Shown piece by piece: positions 47,648 to 57,975 of a stretch of DNA of 64,000 bases (its first letter is position 1; the number at the start of each line of letters is the position of its first letter). Made by a program: the position numbers and the translations under genes. The notes beneath the pieces were generated by a model that was given only the letters and a program-made list of their open reading frames with translations, was not told the origin of the DNA and did no database searches. Location of the stretch: positions 6,132,043 through 6,196,042 of the forward strand of contig OX328131.1 in NCBI GenBank assembly GCA_946811695.1, given 5' to 3'. This DNA is from Gonocerus acuteangulatus (taxonomy: Eukaryota; Arthropoda; Insecta; Hemiptera; Coreidae).

Positions 47648-48160
47648 ACACTACTAACTCACTCTTACTTGATAACAAAACAAGACATACCACTATGTAC
47701 AGAATGCAATAAGACAATAACAGTAAAACACTTACTAACAGTCTCCAGGAAACGTGAAAACATCAACATGCCACATGACATGTACGAACTTTTGACAGAT
47801 GGTAGCCCGCACATATCTATTATTTTAGACTTTTTAAAACACTTAAAAATTTAGGAAGGAATATAGCAAAAACGTCACATTTCAAGTATGTTAAAATTAA
47901 TTTTATAATTCAATTTTATTTGTACCAAATAAAGGGAAAAGATTTAGTTTATTAAAAATAATTTATTACTTATTTTTTTTAATTTTATACTCGTAGTTGC
48001 CTTTATGTTTGGTATTTTCATTAGTCTATTTTTTTTTCTCATTCTGCCTTTTTTTTGTCTTGTATAGTTGATAGATTCAGTTATTTAATTCGGTATTTCT
48101 ATGTTTTATTTCTGATGTGCTAGATCTTAAATCATATAAATGAAATATATTTTTCGATCC
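47631..48160 (+). mobile_element. I-like LINE ORF2 C-terminal relic and 3' UTR
   Basis: From about 47639 the frame reads RTCTLLTHSYLITKQDIPLC and continues with TECNKTITVKHLLTV to a TAG near 47852. This matches the RxRIGHTxLTH plus CX2CX7HX4C end of the element at 26348, but the final Cys is Ser, and Gly-His of the GHT motif is altered. A T-rich 3' UTR follows. It is 5'-truncated and a different, older family member than the array LINE. Confidence 0.7.
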
Positions 48161-48164
48161 ATTT

Positions 48165-48884
48165 AGACGGTATAGACTACTATGTCCTGTTCCCATAAAT
48201 AGACGGTATAGACTACTATGTCCTGTTCCCATAAATAGACGGTATAGACTACTATGTCCTGTTCCCGTAAATAGACGGTATAGACTACTATGTCCTGTTC
48301 CCATAAATAGGCGGTATGGACTACTATGTCCTGTTCCCATAAATAGACGGTATAGACTACTATGTCCTGTTCCCATAAATAGACGGTATAGACTACTATG
48401 TCCTGTTCCCATAAATAGACGGTATAGACTACTATGTCCCGTTCCCATAAATAGACTGTATAGACTACTATGTCCCGTTCCCATAAATAGACGGTATAGA
48501 CTACTATGTCCCGTTCCCATAAATAGACGGTATAGACTACTATGTCCTGTTCTCATAAATAGGCGGTATAGACTACTATGTCCTGTTCCCATAAATAGAC
48601 GGTATAGACTACTATGTCCTGTTCCCATAAATAGACGGTATAGACTACTATTTCCTGTTCCCATAAATAGACGGTATAGACTACTATGTCCTGTTCCCAT
48701 AAATAGACGGTATAGACTACTATGTCCTGTTCCCATAAATAGACTGTATAGACTACTATGTCCTGTTCCCATAAATAGACGGTATAGACTACTATGTCCT
48801 GTTCCCATAAATAGACGGTATAGACTACTATGTCCTGTTCCCATAAATAGACTGTATAGACTACTATGTCCTGTTCCCATAATT
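48165..48884. repeat. Tandem array, 36-bp unit, 20 copies
   Basis: AGACGGTATAGACTACTATG with TCCTGTTCCCATAAAT repeats every 36 bp. Because 36 is divisible by three, the minus strand reads as a 267-codon frame of a 12-residue repeat (MGTGHSSLYRLF). No promoter, no non-repeat coding portion and no family support a gene. The array sits at the end of the LINE relic's UTR. Confidence 0.97.
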
Positions 48885-49417
48885 AACGATGATAGGACAG
48901 TGAAAATAAAATCATGTTTTTTTCATGGTGAAAGACACTTTAGTGAACGGGTAGCGGGATAAAAATTACAAAACTTGGTCAAATAAAAGTTCGCTATAAT
49001 GCTTTGAAAAATAGCTCTCTTGAATAAATACAAATGTGTGACATGGTGTCCTTTACCTCCGAGGTACAGTTTAGGGTATAGCCTAAATCAAAGAACAAGA
49101 TAGTGCGCACGCATTGCATTCAGCCCATGTATGACAAGAGGCCTAGTTCCCTGCCAGCCACGCCCCTTCTAGTGCTGTGTTTTTCGGGCGGTCTATAAAT
49201 GGTATATTTGCCTTGGACGAAGCCAAAGCAACCTTACAATGTTATAGATTTGAGTGTAGATAAAGAGGTGGAAATAAGCTAGAGATTTGGGGGATATAGA
49301 GAAAGCTTAAGGTCATTGAGAGTTTCGGTTGAAGTATCCGCTGTCCTGGCGGTGTGCCATATCCCTGGCATGGAGGGAAGGCTAGCTAGGAGTAGGGGAT
49401 TACAGGATAGGTGGAAT
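48885..49417. other. Unassigned stretch
   Basis: Mixed composition, no recognised gene. GC-richer from 49120. Confidence 0.4.
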
Positions 49418-49664
49418 CTTGGGGGAGACAGCTACTGTCTGTAGGATGGCAGGTGTCTCGGCAGGAATGTGGGCAGATCCTGGGGGAGACAGCTACTGTC
49501 TGTAGGATGGCAGGTGTCTCGGCAGGAATGTGGGCAGATCCTGGGGGAGAAAGCTACTGTCTGTAGGATGGCAGGTGTCTCGGCAGGAATGTGGGCAGAT
49601 CCTGGGGGAGACAGCTACTGTCTGTAGGATGGCAGGTGTCTCGGCAGGAATGTGGGCAGATGGT
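49418..49664. repeat. Tandem array, 61-bp unit, 4 copies
   Basis: TGGGGGAGACAGCTACTGTC, TGTAGGATGGCAGGTGTCTC and GGCAGGAATGTGGGCAGAT recur at 61-bp spacing. One unit has AAAGC for ACAGC. The unit is GC-rich against an AT-rich background. Confidence 0.97.
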
Positions 49665-49710
49665 ATCCCCAAAATAAATGTAATAATAAAAAAAAAAAAA
49701 AAAAAAAAAA
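49665..49710 (+). mobile_element. Retroelement-like A-tailed 3' end
   Basis: TATCCCCAAAATAAATGTAA-TAATA then a run of about 23 A. It follows the 61-bp array directly, so the array may sit in the 3' part of a retroelement. Confidence 0.4.
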
Positions 49711-49775
49711 TCGTTTTGACCCTTTTGCTTAAATTGAGGAACATAAATATGCTTTAGGTACACCCGACTAACCTA
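49711..49775 (-). repeat. Small dispersed repeat, also at 59222-59400
   Basis: GAGGAACATAAATATGCTTT followed by CCGACTAACCTATGTAAT matches in inverse orientation 59328-59390. Confidence 0.6.
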
Positions 49776-49804
49776 TGTAATGTACTCTATAACATATTTT
49801 CTTC

Positions 49805-50005
49805 TTTTTTGTAACTGGCCACCCTACTGCGCTTGCGCGAATGCCAGCCGACACTTTTTTTTTACACATACAGTCTTATTTTTCGTACATGGCAACGCCA
49901 TTGCGCATGTGCGAAAACTTTTTTTGTGGCATATACAGTCTTCTTCTTCATACATGGCCACACCCCTGCGCATGCGCGAACGACAGCGAACAATTTTTTT
50001 GTAAA
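49805..50005. repeat. Three degenerate ~75-bp repeats with a GCGCATGCGC core
   Basis: Each unit has a (TACA)TGGCnACnCC segment, then TGCGCTTGCGCGAA, TGCGCATGTGCGAA or TGCGCATGCGCGAA, then a T run and CATACAGTCTT. The core is an NRF1/Ewg-type palindrome. Whether it is bound is unknown. Confidence 0.7.
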
Positions 50006-50860
50006 TTTTTTTCGTGTATAGTCACTGCTAAAACATATTTCTGCTAAAACTGCACCGAGATTATTTTTTCCAGTTCTTGCGTTCCACGTGCAGACAGTTC
50101 GTCGGATCAAAAAAACGTCTAACTCCCAATAGAAGAAAATATCCATCCGACGGGTTATTCAAACAAGACTTTATCGTACATTATTCAAGCTAAGACGCTC
50201 AACTTGGTCTTACCTTAAAGATAATTTAATAAGCTACAACTTTTGGTTTGAAGTGTTTTTTTTGTACAACGCTTTGTTTAAACGATAAATCTGGATTTGT
50301 CCAAAAAGACAGGGTTTTTAGTGTTTTCTCGAAAACAAAGGGAAATTGAGAAAATCGCCATTTTGACTTAGTTCGGTTTATCCCCGGTTTCTATACAGGT
50401 TGACGGTTTAGTCTGTCGGACGTATCATTCGTCATTGGTATAATATGTTTTTAATATAATTAATTATCTATTATATTAATTACGCATTATTGCAGTTTGT
50501 TCGAATATATTTTAAGGGAAATTGGTATGTGAGTTTTTATGGGTAGAATATATGATTGCCAAGACGGTAGAGTTGGTTAGGGGGGCTTCCTCTTCCCTAA
50601 CCCTACGTAACCATCATAATCCGAATTTCACGTCATTTCCTAACCCCCCGCCCTTACTGTCGATTTCCTGACCGCATTTACTCCGACGTTCCTACGCTAA
50701 CGACATCTAGCGGGTAGATCCGGGAAGTAATGGGGTGCTTTGCTTGAGCACGCGGGTATGCCTTACTTCATCACACTCATCCTGGCACTTTGAGATCGGG
50801 TTGTTACAAGAAGTTGCCGAAATATTTAGGAAATATTTAAAAAGGTCTGTACAGTCACAT
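50006..50860. other. Unassigned stretch
   Basis: No gene seen. A pyrimidine-rich block with GTCGATTTCCTGACCGC lies at 50580-50700. Confidence 0.4.
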
Positions 50861-50863
50861 AAA

Positions 50864-50975
50864 TGTGAAAATGATACTAGCAAGATTACGCATCGGCCAC
50901 AGTCATATAAACCTCATTTCTGTAATGCTGTATCTACAGGGCAATTCTGGCTCACCCAAATTTAAGACCGAAGCA
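50864..50975 (+). pseudogene. Possible I-like LINE ORF2 C-terminal fragment
   Basis: A frame near 50880 reads ARLRIGHSHINLI, resembling the RLRIGHTxLTH motif that precedes the C-terminal finger of I-type LINEs. The finger itself is not recognisable. It is short and frame-damaged. Confidence 0.35.
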
Positions 50976-51300
50976 AATTGCCACGCATCAGAGACCTTAT
51001 AAGTTGTAACATTGTCATTTCATGAATAACACCAAAAAAAAAAGTAATAAAAAATGGTGAAGTTATATAACTGTCGAAAAAAAAACTCACTATTTTTTAA
51101 AAATTTATTTAGGAAAACTCACATTTTAAAAACTTGAAAGTAAACAGGAATTTCGTTATTTTAGAGCGGACCATGATTTTTCAGGGATATATTACAAAAT
51201 CTTCGAATAAAAACATTCAACATTTTTGTTTTGATTTTTCATAAACACCTACCCTAAAAAAAAATTCAAAGAAATGAAAAATTTTAGCCAACATACTACA

Positions 51301-51500
51301 NNNNNNNNNNNNNNNNNNNNNNNNNNNNNNNNNNNNNNNNNNNNNNNNNNNNNNNNNNNNNNNNNNNNNNNNNNNNNNNNNNNNNNNNNNNNNNNNNNNN
51401 NNNNNNNNNNNNNNNNNNNNNNNNNNNNNNNNNNNNNNNNNNNNNNNNNNNNNNNNNNNNNNNNNNNNNNNNNNNNNNNNNNNNNNNNNNNNNNNNNNNN
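51301..51500. other. Assembly gap (200 N)
   Basis: Exactly 200 N, probably a scaffolding placeholder. Open frames spanning it are meaningless. Copy number or order of repeats around it is uncertain. Confidence 0.99.
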
Positions 51501-51654
51501 ACTACACAGGAAACCGAATTCTAAGCAGAAATAAAACCACTTTGCCTCCTGGATAACAAAAATAATTTTCATTTATCTACCTTGTTTTACTTAAAAAAAA
51601 ATATTTTACTGCAAAATTAAAGTTTGTTAATACAACATGTGTAAATAATTTGCA

Positions 51655-52490
51655 AAAAAGTCCGTCACGCAGGAACTGCATAACTAAGCACATTCCTCAG
51701 AATTTATGTAGTGTAGACTACATTACTAAATAATTTGCTGTAAATAACCTATATAAATAAAATAAAAACGTGAATAGTTCTGCTCATTTACATTTCTTAT
51801 GAGAACTGTTCAATTATTAATTTTGTAAATAATTTGCTTCCAGAGCTATGTTAATACATGATACTCTACTACTTAATAAATACACAAAAACCTCATTTTC
51901 CGTCTTTTGATCTAACGCAAGAACAGGATACAGTCTCCCTAGTAGAAGATAGCGCTCCTCGCGGCGGCTTTGGGAACCTACGTCTGGCTGGCTAATTGTA
52001 ATGAAACAGAGTTTAAAGTAAACCCTCCTTTCCAATAGACCGATTTACTTCAATTTTACAACACTTCTTTCTCATGAGTTACCCACGACGCATACCGCGT
52101 TTCGTTACAATACAGCAGAAATTACGACCGGTATGAGTATATTGGTACTTTAGGTCCGGAGTAATCCCCCCCCCCTCCAAATAACCCGATTTAGTTTATT
52201 TTTACAACCCATTTTTCTGTGTTGATTACCACCACGAATACCAAGTTTCGTTGAAATGTAACAAAAATTACGGCTGGCACTGGCAAATTGGCATTGTGGG
52301 TGCGGAGTAACCCCCCCCTTCTAATAAACCGATTTAGATTATTTTTACAACGTAGTTCTCTCTTTAGATCAAAATAACGAATACCGAGTTTCGTTGAGAT
52401 ATAACAAAAGTCCGACTCGCAGGAACTGCCTCATCTTAGCGCGGTTCCGTTCTTATCCCTAGTCTAATTTCGAAAGATTAAAATAGAAGC
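51655..52490 (-). repeat. Dispersed repeat B, second copy
   Basis: 51655-51990 is the reverse complement of about 2030-2385 (AGTCCGTCACGCAGGAACTG at the edge, GATCTAACGCAAGAACAGG inside). 52010-52400 holds two degenerate units with C-rich runs, matching 1490-2010 inverted. The AGTCCGACTCGCAGGAACTG edge follows at 52408. Confidence 0.65.
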
Positions 52491-52493
52491 AGT

Positions 52494-52570
52494 TATTATT
52501 TTGTTGAGAGGAGATCGTTGACCGTTGATGATGCAAGGTAGGGATTGTCCGGGTTAGGTCACTGCTACTT
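52494..52570 (-). mobile_element. Single-copy counterpart of the 50-bp array's right edge
   Basis: On the minus strand it reads AAGTAGCAGTGACC, GACAATCCCTACCTTGCATC and AACGATCTCCTCTCAACAA, i.e. one 50-bp unit followed by the sequence that follows the array at 42331. It shows the pre-expansion state. Confidence 0.8.
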
Positions 52571-52707
52571 AATAATACATACCCCATATGTGTATGTATG
52601 TGGGCATATATATGTACATATGTGTGCGTGTATATGTGTATGTGTATATGCATATATATAAATATATATATATATTATATATGTATATATATATATATAT
52701 ATATGTT

Positions 52708-52760
<53 letters not shown>

Positions 52761-52800
52761 AGGTATATTTACATAGATATGTGCATATATTAGTGTTAAA
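52571..52800. repeat. TA/TG-rich microsatellite
   Basis: Imperfect TATG and long TA runs with a duplicated TGTTAGGTATAT. Open frames of Tyr/Ile repeats here are artefacts. Confidence 0.9.
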
Positions 52801-52816
52801 TATGTCCTACTTGTAT

Positions 52817-52925
52817 TTACAGCCCTGATGAAGGCTTGAAGTTCAAGCCGAAACGTCGGCACAATAAAACCATTTTTACGATAAAATGTAGTTTTATTAA
52901 GTAGCAGTGACCGAACCCTGACAGT
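52817..52925 (+). mobile_element. Penelope-like terminus with hammerhead-like motif, single-copy form
   Basis: CTGATGA, GGCTTGA-AGT-TCAAGCC (7-bp stem), GAAA and CGTC at 52825-52857 are followed by ACAATAAAACCATTTTTACG and one 50-bp unit (GTAGTTTTATTAAGTAGCAG...). This is the same order as at 38571, but with no array. The stem is longer and better paired here. Confidence 0.6.
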
Positions 52926-53169
52926 TATATTTTGGTTCCACCAGTCTTGAAAGGTAGGATTTACAATCTTACCTGGAAGGGTCGGCAACACTAGAAACCG
53001 TCCCGCTAGTTACAAGGTCTTGGAATCTTGGAACTCTATATTTCTAACAATAAATTGTTTTTGTTATTTTACTTAACCTGTTTTATTTTCGAATACATTA
53101 TCCAACTATAAGCAATTAAAAAATAACAAGGAATAAAATACAGACAAAAAGAACACTTCGAATAAGCGA

Positions 53170-54121
53170 AATCAATTACTTTAAAGATTTAAGCTCTTAT
53201 TTCTCCGATTGACATCGCCTAATCAAAACTTTCATTAGAACCTTTTATGTAGAGCATTTAATAAGCTTTCTAATGGTATTGTTTCGTTTCCCAAAATTCT
53301 CAACAGTTTTCGAGATATTAATGAAAGTTCCCAAAATTTATATTATTTCTAGCAACAGAAAATTGGCCTCATTTTTCATATCCTGTTTTACACACACAAT
53401 TTTCGCAACATAAGAAATTTCAAAAATAAAAAGCAATAAAAAACGAAGGGAAAGAGACAAAAATTACAACAAGAACGACAAAAACCCGTTCATAAGAACA
53501 AAACAGACGTATTTGAAGTTTTAAGCACTTATTTCTCCGATTGACATAACCTAATCAAAAATAGTTTCAGAATCTTTTTTGTAGAGAATTTAGTAAGCTT
53601 TCAAATAGTTTTTATCCACTTACCACGATTTCCCAACCGTGTTCGAGATATTAATGAAAGTATACGAACTTCCCAAAACTTTTTATGTCTGTTCATAAAA
53701 TATTTTATTCTAACCCTTCCTTAACTCCAAACGTAACAAAACTTTCAACATATTAGTTTTAATGAAAGTAGAACATGCAGATAAAGTTTCAACTGAATCC
53801 CGTAATTCTAAGTACCCAAACCAAAAACGGTATTCAAAAACTATTTTTCCAATTTTCTCGAAAACGGTTAAAGCGATCGCCTTCAAAATGGTTTCATTCG
53901 TTTTCCTAGCCCAGGAATCATATAAAACGAGTACTTACAAGCTTATGAACTCAAAAACGTAAGCGTTACGATTTTTTTTGCGCGAATTTCACCCCAAACG
54001 CCATCTTCCAGTAGGCGGATTTTGCTGGTTAACGAACTTGACCTTTCAAATTGGACGAAGGATTTTTGTACCAAATTTCATCAAAATCGGACCATTCGTC
54101 TTCTATCTAGAGAGCGAACAG

Positions 54122-54188
<67 letters not shown>

Positions 54189-54345
54189 AATATATACATA
54201 TATATATATACAAATTTGAACCGCCGTTATTTTCGGTCTCTAGGGGTTCTGAAACGCGAAATTTTCTAGTCGGCACTTCCGGATTGTTTCATTGTATCAA
54301 CCCTATAAGCGGGGTTCCTGCCTATGGGGGAGGGAGGAACCGCGC
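53170..54345 (+). repeat. Dispersed repeat A, longest copy
   Basis: It has two tandem-like starts (TTATTTCTCCGATTGACAT at about 53198 and 53531), then AGTAAGCTTTC, CACGATTTCCCAACCG, AACGGTTAAAGCGATCGCC, TTTCATCAAAATCGGACC, a TA run at 54125-54215, GGGTTCTGAAACGCGAAAT and GGAGGAACCGCGCTAAAA. No protein is encoded. At least eight fragments lie elsewhere in the window. Confidence 0.65.
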
Positions 54346-54487
54346 TAAAAACTACGGCTGGCGGTGGCAAATTGGTATGGTGGGTCCGGAGTAAACACCC
54401 CCCCCCCTCTAATAAACCGATTTAGTTTATTTTTACAACGTATTTCTCTCTTTAGATCAAAATAGCGAATACCGAGTTTCGTTGTTC
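54346..54487 (-). repeat. Dispersed repeat B unit, inverted
   Basis: GGTGGGTCCGGAGTAAACAC, a C run, AATAAACCGATTTAGTTTAT and AATACCGAGTTTCG are one repeat-B unit. The next array starts a few bases later. Confidence 0.6.
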
Positions 54488-54496
54488 GAGTACCAA

Positions 54497-55264
54497 CCGT
54501 TTTTATAGGAAATTGAGTAAGCTTTCGAATGCATGCATTCCCCTCACCACGATTTTCCAACCGTTTTTATAGGAAATTGAGTAAGCTTTCGAATGGATGC
54601 ATTCCCCTCACCACGATTTTCCAACCGTTTTTATAGGAAATTGAGTAAGCTTTCGAATGGATGCATTCCCCTCACCACGATTTTCCAACCGTTTTTATAG
54701 GAAATTGAGTAAGCTTTCGAATGGATGCATTCCCCTCACCACGATTTTCCAACCGTTTTTATAGGAAACTGAGTAAGCTTTCGAATGGATGCATTCCCCT
54801 CACCACGATTTTCCAACCGTTTTTATAGGAAATTGAGTAAGCTTTCGAATGGAAACATTCCCCTCACCACGATTTTCCAACCGTTTTTATAGGAAATTGA
54901 GTAAGCTTTCGAATGGATGCATTCCCCTCACCACGATTTTCCAACCGTTTTTATAGGAAATTGAGTAAGCTTTCGAATGGATGCATTCCCCTCACCACGA
55001 TTTTCCAACCGTTTTTATAGGAAATTGAGTAAGCTTTCGAATGGATGCATTCCCCTCACCACGATTATCCAACCGTTTTTATAGGAAATTGAGTAAGCTT
55101 TCGAATGGAAACATTCCCCTCACCACGATTTTCCAACCGTTTTTATAGGAAATTGAGTAAGCTTTCGAATGGATGCATTCCCCTCACCACGATTTTCCAA
55201 CCGTTTTTATAGGAAATTGAGTAAGCTTTCGAATGGATGCATTCCCCTCACCACGATTTTCCAA
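54497..55264. repeat. Tandem array, 64-bp unit, 12 copies
   Basis: CCGTTTTTATAGGAAATTGA, GTAAGCTTTCGAATGGATGC and ATTCCCCTCACCACGATTTT recur every 64 bp. Two units have GGAAAC in place of GGATGC. The unit corresponds to 53590-53655 of repeat A (AGTAAGCTTTC...CACGATTTCCCAACCG). Confidence 0.97.
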
Positions 55265-55704
55265 CCATTTTTTAAGATACAAAACAAAAGTTGATTTTAA
55301 CCACAGATAATAGGAATTTATGAAAACAAAAATTTAACCCATTTTATCGTTCGGACAGAAAGTATATATTTGCGGAAAGGTCCGTATATATATTATGAAT
55401 ATTATTTATTTAAAACATCTGATGTAATTAGAAGCAAATATTTACTAAAAAAGGTTTTCAGTTCATTTTTTCTAAAATGATCCTAGTTAATATAGTCGGG
55501 AAATTTGCGACTTGTTTGGTGATCTTCTACCTTCAAAGAACCATAGGGACATTCAGTCATATTTAGTCGTTCAGCTAAGCAGCGTGTCGGCGCCAAAATC
55601 ACCATTTATTAATCTTGCAACCATTTCTGTGCTGGTAGATTGCATATCACAACTTTTCCGTATACAATGGGAAAGTACACAGTTGTTTCGGCAGTTTTTA
55701 GGCC
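55265..55704. other. Unassigned stretch
   Basis: No gene or repeat recognised between the 64-bp array and the Harbinger copy. Confidence 0.4.
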
Positions 55705-55707
55705 TTA

Positions 55708-56215
55708 GGGTGGGTTTACACTTGCTAGTTATTACAGGATATTTATATCAGAGAGAAATTGCGACTAGTGTAAACCATGGGCAATTTATGTCTGAGATAT
55801 ATATTTCTATCCCGAGCAATAAGTGTCGACACTTCTATACCGTCAGGTGAATACGCTGATTATAAAGAGAGCAATAAATGTCAGACAGAAATATCTTGGT
55901 TTCTAGCTATATTGCCGAAACTTCTATACCAACAGATGTAAACACTGATTATTTACTAGTTGCAATAGGTCCGACTTTTATCACTGGAGTTTTGACAGTT
56001 CGTCTACTTTTCTCTTTCATTATGGGGGATAGTACAGTTTAAAAATATACTTCTAATTAAGAAAATTTCATAAAATAAAATAGTATTTCATTCAGTTAAA
56101 TACCTACTTACCTGATGTTAAATATCGCAATGTTATAGCTAGTCGTTCTGTAACACTAATAGCGTCTCTAAATTTTGTGTCTTGCTTTGATATAAGAGGA
56201 CCTATTTTACAAGCA

Positions 56216-56293
<78 letters not shown>

Positions 56294-56875
56294 GGCGTAT
56301 CTACATCTAGGTCATTAGCGCCGACGTCCAGGGAGCTCCGAGGAATTTTCCCAGCGAGCCCTGAGATGAGAAAATTCCTGCCGGAGGTGGGAATCGAACC
56401 CACCATCTCCCGCTTATGAATCCAGCGCGATAGCCACTAGACCACGGGAGACCCCTACAAGCAAGCTTTTCGAAATCTGATGGTTTCATCCTTAATAAAT
56501 TCGAAAACTGCGCTGGATCCTCGATACAGAGCTCAGGCATTAATTGATTGAAGAAACCTAATTTTTCCCGTCTTAAAATCCAATCTCGAACCCATACAGA
56601 ACATCCCCCCCCCAACATTTGTATAATAACTAAACGTGCCGCTATTTTGCGTTTCGATGCGTTCTTCATTGCAAGCAGAATGGACTAGACAGGACATATA
56701 TGTCTGAGTGTAAACAGGCCGGACATTTATTGCAAAGCGAGAACTATCCTATACATATCCATGACATAAATCTCTAGCTATTTCTCTCCGTATGTAAACC
56801 TGCAAGAGGATATCTATCCGACACTTATATCGTCACATATGTTTCCTGCGAGAAATATCAAGTGTAAACGCACCC
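55708..56875 (-). mobile_element. Non-autonomous PIF/Harbinger element, copy carrying a SINE
   Basis: The ends are GGGTGGGTTTACACTTG and the inverse of GGGTGCGTTTACACTTG, flanked by the TTA target duplication at 55705-55707 and 56876-56878. Without the SINE and its duplication it is about 920 bp, the same as the copy at 59598-60517, in opposite orientation. It retains transposase exon 1 on the minus strand from about 56669 (MKNASKRKIAARLV, then CSVWVRDWILRREK), cut by the SINE. The splice-donor CAG|GTAAGT is kept near 56113. No DDE catalytic domain is present. Confidence 0.9.
56221..56456 (-). mobile_element. tRNA-derived SINE inserted into Harbinger exon 1
   Basis: ACAAGCAAGCTT at 56209-56220 and 56457-56468 is the 12-bp target duplication. 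On the minus strand the head GGTCTCCCGTGGTCTAGTGG with B box GGTTCGATTCC leads to CTCATCTCAGGGCTCGCTGG, GGACGTCGGCGCTAATGACC, the end TAGATACGCCGT and a tail of about 70 A. The long pure tail suggests a young insertion. Confidence 0.92.
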
Positions 56876-56878
56876 TTA

Positions 56879-57399
56879 ATGAAAAGCGAAGAAGAGCAGG
56901 TGTTGAAAATGTTGCGTTTTGCCTCCTGGATATAACATTTCAATTCAAAATTTAATTACTGAAAAAAATGATCACAGTTTTATGGAGCAGACAGTGTTCC
57001 TTAGATTAAATATCATACACTATATTAAACAACCAAAAGTCGTCGTAATGTGGTTTTGCCTCAAGCCAAAGGCAAAACAACACACACAAATATATATATA
57101 TATATATATATACCACACAGATATCATAGATCCATATCACTGACAAACAAGGAAATTCTAAGTACCTTCGTAGTTAATACAATGCATTAAAGTATTTTGT
57201 TGGCTTGGATGTTAAGTGTGTACTTGTGTTAACAACGTCACTCCATTAAGGGTTCGATGGAGGGTGCAAAAACACGCTGGGAAATACAGCAGACTTATTC
57301 ACAAGTCTGTCAGGATCAAGTGGGGAAATGTCTTTCTCTCCCTCATTCATATAACCTCTCTTAGCTAGGGATATTTTTTTTTCGCGGTTCCTCCCTCCC
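56879..57399. other. Mostly unassigned; short (TA)n at 57090
   Basis: No gene recognised. Ends near an inverted repeat A. Confidence 0.4.
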
Positions 57400-57975
57400 T
57401 CTATAAGGACACCGCTCACAAGGTTGACGTACGACATAATCTGGAAATTCCAAATAGGGATTTTACGGTTCAGAACCTATAGATCTCGAAAATAAAGGTG
57501 GTTCAAATTTGTCCACTCTCTCGCAGCCTCCTAAATGGTCCGATGTTGATAAAATTTAGTACAAAAATCGTTCGTGTAATTTGAAAGGTCGAGTTCGTTA
57601 AACAGTAGAATCCATCCTCGGAAACATGGTTTTCGGAGCTAAATTGGCGCATAAAATCGTTACGCTTACATAATATGCTTGCAAGTAGTCGTTTTATAAG
57701 TTCCTTGGCCTAGGAAAACGAATGAAACCATTTTTAAGACGATAGCTCTAACCGTTTTCGAGAAAAGTGGAACAATATCTGTTGAATAATGTTTTTGGTT
57801 TAGGTACTTAGAATCATGGGATTCAGTTAAAATATGTTCTCTATTTTTGAAATTCATATAAACAAAGATATTTTAATTTTGTTTACATTTGGAGTTAAGA
57901 AAGGATTAGAATAAAATATTTTATTTATAGACATGAAAAGTTTTGGGATCTTCGTTTATATTCCTTAATATCTTA
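57380..57975 (-). repeat. Dispersed repeat A, inverted
   Basis: CGCGGTTCCTCCCTCCCT, CGAAAATAAAGGTGGTTCAA, TAACCGTTTTCGAGAAAAG and AAATTTAGTACAAAAATCG are the inverse of landmarks at 53860-54345. Confidence 0.6.

Noticed and set aside
48077..48880. 267-codon minus frame with a 12-residue repeat
   Set aside because: It results from a 36-bp unit divisible by three. There is no non-repeat domain or start context.
51249..51572. Open frames across the N run
   Set aside because: Residues are unknown across a 200-N gap.
52459..52991. Tyr/Ile/His-rich frames at 52.5-53.0 kb and 54.0-54.4 kb
   Set aside because: They are TA/TG microsatellites read as codons.
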